A stretch of 7,937 nucleotides of DNA from Candidatus Thorarchaeota archaeon (lineage in GTDB: Archaea > Asgardarchaeota > Thorarchaeia > Thorarchaeales > Thorarchaeaceae). Each line of letters opens with the position of its first letter. Position 1 is the stretch's first letter. This document shows, piece after piece, positions 1-5,440 of the stretch. The stretch covers positions 1-7,937 of the forward strand of contig JAEOST010000219.1 in assembly GCA_016840245.1 (NCBI GenBank), in the 5' to 3' direction. Under the pieces are notes generated by a model. It was given only the letters and a program-made list of their open reading frames with translations. It was not told the DNA's origin and searched no databases. Made by a program: the position numbers and the translations under genes.

Positions 1-1059
1 ATCCTTGGTATAGGATCTGCAACTTATGCTAGAAAAACTGCATACGCCCCAGCCTCGAGAGAGAAAAGAATGAATACGAAGTACAAGCTACTACTCCAAT
101 CAGAATTCTATCAAGGATTTAGTAATCCAATACCCATGTATAACATCGCTCTACTTAGAGAACAAGTCATTAAAGAAATTGAGGAACATGGTTGGCTGTC
201 AACAAGAAAGAGACTCGTGAAAACCGTCCATGGAATCTATGGTAATCGGTGGTTTGCTGAAAACAAGTGCTACCTAGAATTATTCCAGATGACTGAACTC
301 CTGGGCTATGATAATCCTGTAGGCGACATTGTTAAGCAAGTTAGTCAATCATCAAGTTTCTCCGATGTTCGAATGAGAATCTATGCTCTGATTGTTCAGA
401 GATTGAAAGACCAGATCAGAAACCAGGGTAACACAATCTATCTTGATGTAAATGAAATGCTTACTGAACTCTCTGTTGTACTTATCCCCTTGATAATACA
501 ACAACGTAAACAAGAATTTCTGGATATAACAGCCTATCTGGATGAGTTAATGAATGCAAATGATGTCTGCGTGAAGCAAATATCTCCTCTCTTTTCAACA
601 GGATATGGTTTTCAAATCCTGAACGAGTTCAATCCACCTATGCGAGAAAGTGATCTGATTAAAGGAATTATGAAACGAGTTGAGCAAATACACCAGGTAT
701 TAACTGAAGATGATTCAGAAGTCGTCGTACCAACTGAAGCATCTGGGATACAATCAGTTGTCGTCAATGGAATGCGTCGCTTATGTCAAGAGATAGCCAC
801 AGCAAGCATCACGAAACTTATTGGTTCAAACCCCAATTTTCCCAATGAACGCAATTGTGCAGAATCATCAACCATCTTGTTCAACTCGGGATATCTTGAT
901 GTCTATCAGATACTGAAGTCAGGAAACCTTAGTCTAACTACATCTGAATTCAACTTGATTACAGAGATACTGCAGTACATTGATACAAAGAAATCCCGTG
1001 CACTACTCAAGATATTGAATAGCAAACACTGGAAGAAACTACATCTGATATCATTATAG
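1..1059 (+). CDS. Unrecognised helical protein, possibly 5'-truncated
   Basis: I do not recognise this protein. The first in-frame ATG is at 70, giving 329 residues, but the same frame has no stop codon back to base 1 (23 more codons, none of them ATG, GTG or TTG). The gene may therefore start outside the window. The bases before ATG 70 are only purine-rich (GAGAGA), not a strong ribosome site. The 23 extra residues begin ILGIGSA and turn basic (ARK...REKR), which could be the end of a membrane helix followed by a cytoplasmic part, but this is weak evidence. The remainder reads as mixed amphipathic helices, with a hydrophobic helix near residues 131-144 (counted from ATG 70). I see no metal site, P-loop or DNA-binding motif. 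The stop is TAG at 1057-1059. It is separated by 884 bases from the signalling genes, so a shared function is not implied. The coding call rests on the long open frame; the start is unresolved. Confidence 0.72.
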   Translation: MLGIGSATYARKTAYAPASREKRMNTKYKLLLQSEFYQGFSNPIPMYNIALLREQVIKEIEEHGWLSTRKRLVKTVHGIYGNRWFAENKCYLELFQMTELLGYDNPVGDIVKQVSQSSSFSDVRMRIYALIVQRLKDQIRNQGNTIYLDVNEMLTELSVVLIPLIIQQRKQEFLDITAYLDELMNANDVCVKQISPLFSTGYGFQILNEFNPPMRESDLIKGIMKRVEQIHQVLTEDDSEVVVPTEASGIQSVVVNGMRRLCQEIATASITKLIGSNPNFPNERNCAESSTILFNSGYLDVYQILKSGNLSLTTSEFNLITEILQYIDTKKSRALLKILNSKHWKKLHLISL

Positions 1060-1163
1060 TACCACAATATCATTCTAGTTTCTTCAACCATATCTATAAA
1101 TTTCTCTTCATTATTGGAATGTATTGACGATTTTTAGAAAGCATGCTATGTGTATGAGATATT

Positions 1164-1204
1164 ATTATATTATCTTTTTTATTATTTGTTTATCATAATA
1201 TAAT
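1164..1204 (+). terminator. A/T-only inverted repeat with T-run, possible terminator of upstream gene
   Basis: ATTATATTAT at 1164-1173 is exactly complementary to ATAATATAAT at 1195-1204. The 21-base loop includes six Ts at 1175-1180. It lies about 105 bases after the stop at 1059. Archaeal transcription often ends at T-runs with or without a hairpin, so termination here is plausible. An all-A/T stem is weak, however, and may arise by chance in such AT-rich DNA. Confidence 0.35.
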
Positions 1205-1214
1205 GTATTGCAGT

Positions 1215-1229
1215 GGTACAATTTGTACC
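1215..1229. repeat. Perfect palindrome GGTACAA-T-TTGTACC
   Basis: Seven-base arms with a single central T are perfectly inverted. The core, GTACA-N3-TGTAC, matches a second inverted repeat at 1836-1849 (GTACA-N2-TGTAC), and its left arm plus centre, GGTACAATT, recurs at 1779-1787. The shape is that of a binding site for a dimeric regulator. No TATA-like box of my own choosing sits directly beside this copy, so its target gene is unclear. Confidence 0.4.
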
Positions 1230-1487
1230 GGTTTTAGGCAGTTTCTAGTTATCGTGGCATAGTTGTTTTTGTAAATTACTATCTATTCTTTTTTGTATTC
1301 GTATTAAGATAAATTGATGCATACCAACTGATCGCGATTCTGAATATTAGACCTATACTCGTTTTTTGTGGTATATGCATAGGGATGCAAATATATGATG
1401 AATTAACCCTGCTTCATCTCGTAAAAAGGGTAGGATACACAGTATCTGAGTATGGATAATCGCAATCGATATAGTAACAGTATATGT

Positions 1488-1654
1488 TTGTATTCGATAT
1501 TTGAATACAGTAAATTTGATGGCCTCTAGAGATATTCAGGAACTTTGGACTAACTAATAGAGAACTCTAGATCCTTCAGAAAGTTACATCAAAATAGCTT
1601 CAATGATATTGCCTTCACCTGCCTCGAATTATTATCATGTTGGAGGCAGTTTTT
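1488..1654 (+). ncRNA. Candidate structured RNA: three hairpins ending in a T-run
   Basis: Three hairpins follow one another. The first, 1488-1510, has 10 pairs (two G-T wobbles) and a 3-base loop. The second pairs TCTAGAG at 1525-1531 with CTCTAGA at 1565-1571, with two further G-C pairs after a small internal loop (1521-1522 with 1573-1574). The third pairs CTGCCTC at 1619-1625 with GAGGCAG at 1643-1649 and is followed directly by TTTTT at 1650-1654, like an intrinsic terminator. AATATAT at 1390-1396 could be a TATA box far upstream. No known RNA family is recognised. The alternative is that only the terminator is real, or that all three are chance pairings in AT-rich DNA. Confidence 0.25.
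1619..1654 (+). terminator. Intrinsic-type terminator hairpin with T5 tail
   Basis: CTGCCTC (1619-1625) and GAGGCAG (1643-1649) form a perfect seven-pair, GC-rich stem around a 17-base loop, followed at once by five Ts. It stands out in an AT-rich gap. Since it lies 560 bases after the last gene, it may end a small untranslated transcript or act as a backup terminator for the upstream gene. Confidence 0.45.
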
Positions 1655-1778
1655 GTGAGAAATATAATGCCGAAATATAGTTTTTGTTAACGAAAATTAG
1701 TCAGGGTATGAGTGATAAAAAGTGAGTATGAATGAGGAAGAAATCGAATCAAATCACGAATTCAGAAAGATGAAATAA

Positions 1779-1849
1779 GGTACAATTAATCAGAAAAGGG
1801 TACTGAATCACATATCATTTATATCCCGACAATACAGTACACCTGTACT
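1779..1849 (+). promoter_or_regulatory. Putative promoter/operator region of the first response regulator
   Basis: A TATA-like box, TTTATATC, lies at 1818-1825; archaeal starts fall about 25 bases downstream, here near 1848. The palindrome AGTACA-CC-TGTACT (1836-1849) would cover that start point, a common repressor position. Upstream, GGTACAATT (1779-1787) and GGTAC (1799-1803) are half-sites exactly 20 bases apart, about two helical turns. The transcript would have a leader of roughly 95 bases before the gene at 1944. The box and repeats are seen directly; their use is inferred. Confidence 0.45.
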
Positions 1850-1879
1850 CAAAAGAACACATAGCACACGTAAAAGAGA

Positions 1880-1910
1880 CCCTGAGTGAATTGCGAGGAT
1901 TCGCTGAGGG
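1880..1910 (+). promoter_or_regulatory. Leader hairpin before the first response regulator
   Basis: CCCTGAGTGAAT (1880-1891) pairs with ATTCGCTGAGGG (1899-1910) over 12 positions with one G-G mismatch and one G-T wobble, around a seven-base loop. It would lie in the 5' leader, about 33 bases before the start codon. It could be a regulatory structure, a transcript-stabilising element, or part of a protein-binding site. No known riboswitch is recognised. Confidence 0.35.
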
Positions 1911-1943
1911 ACTGCCGCTATGTGATCAAGGTAGGCCATCAAT

Positions 1944-2306
1944 ATGGTGACGATCTTCATAATCGACGATGAAGCTATTCTACATAGGTTATACGCGGAT
2001 GTTTTCGCAATTAAGGGACACCAAGTAGTTGCAGATGCATATGATGGTGAAGAAGCAGTTCAGAAGTTTTCAGCAATGGCACCAAAACCAGATGTCATTA
2101 TCCTTGATCACAGAATGCCGAATAAAGATGGAATAGAAGCCATGAAGGATATCCTCGGTCTAGAACCAAAAGCCAAGATTGTGTTCATCAGTGCAGATGC
2201 AAACGTCAGGGAGGAAGCGATGGCGAAAGGTGCTGTAAGCTTCGGACTTAAGCCTGTCACTATCAGACACATGCTTGAGCTAGTCGAGAACGCGGTTGAG
2301 ATGTAG
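1944..2306 (+). CDS. Single-domain response regulator (CheY-like receiver)
   Basis: This 120-residue protein is one receiver (REC) domain with no output domain, so it probably acts by binding a partner when phosphorylated. The expected residues are present: acidic pair D8-D9, phosphate-accepting D55 in the ILDHRMP stretch, switch S83 (FISAD), aromatic F100 and lysine K103 followed by proline (LKP). The usual DG pair of the REC fold is present at 62-63. An in-frame TAG at 1932-1934 rules out starts further upstream, making ATG 1944 the first possible start; GGTAGG at 1930-1935 is a weak ribosome site. Cytoplasmic. It is followed after 59 bases by a second receiver gene on the same strand, so the two are probably co-transcribed. 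The partner kinase is not in the window. Confidence 0.92.
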   Translation: MVTIFIIDDEAILHRLYADVFAIKGHQVVADAYDGEEAVQKFSAMAPKPDVIILDHRMPNKDGIEAMKDILGLEPKAKIVFISADANVREEAMAKGAVSFGLKPVTIRHMLELVENAVEM

Positions 2307-2319
2307 TATTTCAATTCTT

Positions 2320-2340
2320 AACCCTCTGTCTAAAGGGGTT
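2320..2340 (+). promoter_or_regulatory. Small hairpin between the two receiver genes
   Basis: AACCCT (2320-2325) pairs with GGGGTT (2335-2340), five standard pairs and one wobble, around a nine-base loop. It covers the GGGG at 2335-2338 and the TTG at 2339 that would be the earliest start of the next gene. It could limit use of upstream starts or damp translation coupling. The stem is short. Confidence 0.22.
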
Positions 2341-2365
2341 GAATAAGTTGGTGGGGACGAGACCT

Positions 2366-2746
2366 ATGTCAATTGTCTTAGCAAATGATGTTCCGTTTCT
2401 GACGGGTCTCATGAAACTTACAATCACAGATATGGGATATTCGGTGGTGGGAGAAGCTTCGCAGATGAGTGAATTGCTTGATATCTGCGAAAAACTTGTA
2501 CCGGATTTAGTCATTGCAGATTTGCAGTTGCCAGAAAAGGAGAGTATCCGACTCATAGAAGCGATATTAGACATCGATTCATCAATCACGATAATCATGG
2601 TCTCAGAACTTATTGAAGGATACAGTGAAAAAGTTCTAGCGTCAGGAGCAATGGCTTATCTTCAGAAGCCATACACAACCCATGACCTGATTGACATCAT
2701 AAGGAAAGTCACGCCAATTCTGAGACACACTACTCAGGCAGTTTAG
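2366..2746 (+). CDS. Single-domain response regulator, divergent receiver
   Basis: With ATG 2366 as start this is a 126-residue receiver domain without an output domain. I prefer that start because GGTGGGG at 2350-2356 is a good ribosome site nine bases away and the REC fold begins immediately (SIVLAND). The frame is also open from TTG 2339 (135 residues), with TTG 2348 and GTG 2351 as further options. Phosphate acceptor D52 (IADLQLP), switch S80 (MVS) and K101-P102 are present. The usual acidic pair is N7-D8, so one metal-binding acid is replaced by amide, and the usual DG after the acceptor reads EKES. Phosphorylation may be slower or metal binding altered. Its 3' end overlaps the convergent KaiC-like gene by 17 bases. 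It probably shares a transcript with the receiver upstream. Confidence 0.88.
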   Translation: MSIVLANDVPFLTGLMKLTITDMGYSVVGEASQMSELLDICEKLVPDLVIADLQLPEKESIRLIEAILDIDSSITIIMVSELIEGYSEKVLASGAMAYLQKPYTTHDLIDIIRKVTPILRHTTQAV

Positions 2747-3494
2747 TGTCCGGAAAGGCGTTAATTCCATTGTCTGAAATCTTGAACATGATAGGTCTCA
2801 TTGAGTGACTTGTGCCACGCATTTTCATAATCCTCATCGTACGCACATAATCACCCGACGAGTAGACTGTATCAAGTCGGATAACACCATCACAAATGAA
2901 ATAGGGCATTTCATCATTTCCCGCAGTGGGACTTGTTCTTAATTCGTGAGTCAGTAAAACAGTTGTATCATCAGAAACAAGCTCCTTCATGAAGCCATAT
3001 ACCATCTGACGAACTTCAAATCGGTTTCCAGCAAGCTCTAAGAGCGGTCCAAGTCCATCAATTACTATTCGTGATGCATTAGTCTCTTTTGTTTTCTGTT
3101 TTACAAGATCTGCAAGACGTGTAACCGTGAATGGTTGCTCACGAAGAAGAGGATGATCGAACGCAATCATATACTCAAATCCAGACTCAGTAGGTACAAG
3201 ATTCAGTGTTCCGCTCAATATTGTAAGTCGCTTTGAGTTGATTGCCTCAGTTGGATCCCATCCGAATTCAGCCATGTCATTGACTATGATTTCAGAGGAT
3301 TGATCAAGGGAGAGAAGGACTGCATTCTCGTTATTCATCACACCGTCAAAAACGAAATGCCAAGTTAGTATGCTCTTGCCGGTCCCAGGACCTCCTGCAA
3401 TCAGGGTTGTTCGGCCTTTAATGAATCCACCATTCAACAGCTTGTCGAGACCTGGAACTCCACTACTAACTCTTGTTTTGGCCATTGCACACAT
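2730..3494 (-). CDS. Single-domain KaiC-like (RAD55/RecA-superfamily) ATPase
   Basis: A 254-residue cytoplasmic ATPase of the archaeal KaiC-like group. In order: the KaiC entry motif SGVPGLDKLLNGGF (11-24), Walker A GGPGTGKS (34-41), Walker B in RIVIDGLGPLLE (142-153, acid D146), a sensor-like strand TTVLLTHE (177-184), and the C-terminal KMRGTSHS motif (224-231) that contacts neighbouring subunits and nucleotide in this family. The length fits a one-domain KaiC-like protein rather than double-domain cyanobacterial KaiC. Where KaiC has paired glutamates after the second strand, this protein has D64-Q65, so catalysis may be altered. Start ATG 3494 or ATG 3485; the second is favoured slightly by GGGATG about six bases upstream, which would remove three residues. 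It converges on the two receiver genes, supporting a role as receiver partner. The specific target is unknown. Confidence 0.9.
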   Translation of the reverse strand: MCAMAKTRVSSGVPGLDKLLNGGFIKGRTTLIAGGPGTGKSILTWHFVFDGVMNNENAVLLSLDQSSEIIVNDMAEFGWDPTEAINSKRLTILSGTLNLVPTESGFEYMIAFDHPLLREQPFTVTRLADLVKQKTKETNASRIVIDGLGPLLELAGNRFEVRQMVYGFMKELVSDDTTVLLTHELRTSPTAGNDEMPYFICDGVIRLDTVYSSGDYVRTMRIMKMRGTSHSMRPIMFKISDNGINAFPDTKLPE

Positions 3495-3550
3495 CCCAAA
3501 ATGAGAAAGGCGGTCTATGTTTTAACCTTTGTCGGTTTGAATATGATTTT

Positions 3551-3563
3551 TGATAGATTATCA
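3551..3563. promoter_or_regulatory. Inverted repeat TGATA-GAT-TATCA in the divergent gap
   Basis: A 5-3-5 inverted repeat lies between the minus-strand KaiC-like gene (start 3494) and the plus-strand TPR gene (start 3691). It is a possible shared operator, 57 bases from the KaiC-like start. No clear TATA box was identified on either side, and short A/T-rich repeats like this occur by chance. Confidence 0.22.
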
Positions 3564-3690
3564 TTAGAAAAAAAGAACATGATACTACGCGGATAAACCA
3601 ACGAGAAGCACTAAAAGGTCGTTTTCAAGCATCTTCCTTGCCATAGATGCCTCGCCAGCAACCACCATAAAAACCGGTGAATGATAGACT

Positions 3691-5271
3691 TTGAAAAACG
3701 GCCCGATAATCCCCGAATTCAGTATGTATGAACGGGGCCTTGAACAATCTGAAATTAAGGAGATATCTAATCGTAGGGCAGTTGAATCCAGACAGAATAA
3801 AGACAGATTCATGGAGTTTACGGACGTACTTACTGAGTATGTAGGCAGTGGAGAATGGAAGAATCATAGTAATACGTTCTTATCTATGATAGCCAAAGCG
3901 TGTTTTCTAAGGGGAATGTATGGTTACAATCAAGTTCTAGCTAAAGCTACTTCGAATCTGACTTGCAGGGGATATGCTGCTGCAGCATATTGTTCTCAGA
4001 GTCTTGATCCAAGATGGACTAACAATCTAAGAAACTATGTCAATCAAGCATGGCAGGCTAAGGATTACATTGCATATGCGGAGTTATCAGGACAACTAGC
4101 GAGTATTCTCATCGATTTGGGCTATGCCGATCATGCAAGCAAAATAGCCTCTGAGAGTATTGAAAAGGTCACAGCTGAGACCGCCAAAGATGATAAGATA
4201 CGGACTATTGTGCAGGCGGCATTACTCAGACCCCGTGTGATCTTGGCATATATTTCAGGTCTTTCACAGTCCAGAGAAGAAGCACTGATGAGACTTGATT
4301 CTGCTGAAGAAACAGCTAAATTGATGGACAACCGATTGGCGCTCTGCGATATTGATTATTATCGAGGTCGAATACTACGAGAGCTAAGAGAGTATCAGAG
4401 AGCTGCAGGTCTAGTAAAATCAGCTCTTAGAAAATACGAACGAATGGGATGTCTTCAGGGAGTCATTGTAGCGGGAAACCTTCTTGGTGTTATCTTGACT
4501 GATACAGGGTCGCTCCAAGAAGCTAGAGACCAATTTGAGGAACTCATGATTATTCAACATCAACTGAATGACCAAGTTGGCCTAGCTAATACCCTAATTA
4601 ATGTGGGAGAGATTGACAGGAACCTTGGGCAGTTAGATCAAATGGAAATCTACAACAGGAGGGCTTTAGAGATTAGCCAAGAGGCGGAATATGTTAAGGG
4701 TATTCTAATCTCATCAGTCAACCTTGCAGATGTAGCACTAAGAAGAGGAAACTTCAAAGATGCGAAGAGGCTCTACTCTGAAGCGATTGGGATTGCTGAG
4801 AAATCTGGACTAAAGGGTCTCTATACGTTGACTTTGTTTCTAGCTGGAGATGCATGTTTCCTCACTGAGGAATTTGAAGGAGCCATAGAATATTATCGAA
4901 AAGCCAAAACGATTTCTCAAGAAAATGATTTCCCATTGAATGCGTTCAATGCGGATGTGAGTGAATTAGTCACAGTTTGGGGCTTGGAAAGCAAACCCGA
5001 CGACGCATTGTTGTCACACATATCAACCTCTATGGGAGACAAGGATCATTGGGTTTCTTCTACTGATTCAACTTCAATGAGAGACCTTAGAGAGAAAATC
5101 TTTGATAGTCCAACAATTCAGAGTGATGGTTGTATCTTCTACAATGGCGAATTAAATTACGAATGTAGAGTTGAGAGGGGTAGTCTGAAGAAAGAGTGTT
5201 TTGGTAACCTCTTCTGGAAAGGGTCCATATGCCCGTACTTCATTGATTTCTTGGACAGTCTTAGCAAATAA
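3691..5271 (+). CDS. TPR-repeat protein with four-cysteine C-terminal tail
   Basis: A 526-residue, mainly helical protein, probably a cytoplasmic scaffold or sensor. From about residue 216 to 410 it has roughly five TPR-like helix pairs with a period near 40 residues, for example GVIVAGNLLGVILTDTGSLQEA (broken here at 257-268 and 269-278), GLANTLINVGEIDRNLGQ (297-314), and AKRLYSEAIGIAEKSG (358-373); small residues recur at 266, 306, 346 and 386. The first 215 residues are helical without a recognised fold. The tail has C481, C492, C503 and C514 spaced exactly C-X10-C-X10-C-X10-C, a possible zinc or iron-sulfur site. Start TTG 3691 is supported by GGTGA at 3676-3680, and an in-frame stop at 3685 prevents an earlier one; ATG 3724 is an alternative without a visible ribosome site. 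There is no signal peptide. TPR proteins mediate protein contacts, so it may gather the adjacent receiver and KaiC-like proteins. Confidence 0.87.
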   Translation: MKNGPIIPEFSMYERGLEQSEIKEISNRRAVESRQNKDRFMEFTDVLTEYVGSGEWKNHSNTFLSMIAKACFLRGMYGYNQVLAKATSNLTCRGYAAAAYCSQSLDPRWTNNLRNYVNQAWQAKDYIAYAELSGQLASILIDLGYADHASKIASESIEKVTAETAKDDKIRTIVQAALLRPRVILAYISGLSQSREEALMRLDSAEETAKLMDNRLALCDIDYYRGRILRELREYQRAAGLVKSALRKYERMGCLQGVIVAGNLLGVILTDTGSLQEARDQFEELMIIQHQLNDQVGLANTLINVGEIDRNLGQLDQMEIYNRRALEISQEAEYVKGILISSVNLADVALRRGNFKDAKRLYSEAIGIAEKSGLKGLYTLTLFLAGDACFLTEEFEGAIEYYRKAKTISQENDFPLNAFNADVSELVTVWGLESKPDDALLSHISTSMGDKDHWVSSTDSTSMRDLREKIFDSPTIQSDGCIFYNGELNYECRVERGSLKKECFGNLFWKGSICPYFIDFLDSLSK

Positions 5272-5339
5272 CATGCAGACTAATTGAGATTATATTATTG
5301 CGTATCGTCCTTGAAAATTCTAATTAAACCCTCAGAACG

Positions 5340-5440
5340 TTGTAACTAATCAGAGAGAAGAATTAGTTGTTAGGAGGAGTTACAAAACATCTTAATAAGG
5401 ACATAAGAGCCTAACGAAGCGGACCGTATGGTGACCGTGT
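5340..5440 (+). promoter_or_regulatory. Putative promoter and leader of the tandem-KaiC operon
   Basis: TTAATAA at about 5392-5398 is a TATA-like box; a start near 5420 would leave a leader of about 20 bases. GGTGA at 5430-5434 is a good ribosome site six bases before ATG 5441. Just upstream are two overlapping inverted repeats: AACTAAT (5344-5350) with ATTAGTT (5362-5368), and TTGTAAC (5340-5346) with GTTACAA (5379-5385). They share three bases, so as RNA they would exclude each other; as DNA they look like an operator. The ribosome site is firm, the rest inferred. Confidence 0.4.

Larger units (their letters stand above)
1060..1943. other. Long AT-rich intergenic region without a convincing gene
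   Basis: This 884-base gap is more AT-rich than its neighbours. The only open frames seen are tiny, for example 25 codons at 1452-1529, 25 codons at 1603-1680 and 16 codons at 1728-1778, and none has a clear ribosome site. The gap does hold several inverted repeats, listed separately: an A/T hairpin at 1164-1204, a palindrome at 1215-1229, hairpins at 1488-1510, 1521-1574 and 1619-1649, and a TATA-like box, operator-like palindrome and leader hairpin between 1779 and 1910. It probably combines the 3' end signals of the upstream gene, perhaps a small RNA, and the promoter of the response regulator at 1944. Confidence 0.7.

Noticed and set aside
1395..1449. C/D-box small RNA: ATGATGA (box C) at 1395-1401 and CTGA (box D) at 1446-1449, with a short closing stem
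   Set aside because: The internal D' and C' boxes are not found at the expected places and the motifs are short enough to occur by chance in an 884-base AT-rich gap.
1452..1529. Possible 25-residue peptide gene in the long gap
   Set aside because: No ribosome site, low-complexity composition, and it overlaps the hairpin at 1488-1510.
1603..1680. Possible 25-residue peptide gene in the long gap
   Set aside because: It reads through the terminator-like hairpin at 1619-1649 and has no ribosome site.
1728..1778. Charged 16-residue peptide gene before the first receiver
   Set aside because: Too short, no conserved motif, and it lies upstream of the predicted TATA box of the receiver gene.
3585..3812. 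Minus-strand 75-residue open frame extending into the KaiC-like/TPR gap
   Set aside because: Most of it is opposite the TPR gene start. The part inside the gap could code 27 residues from an internal ATG, but no ribosome site is seen.
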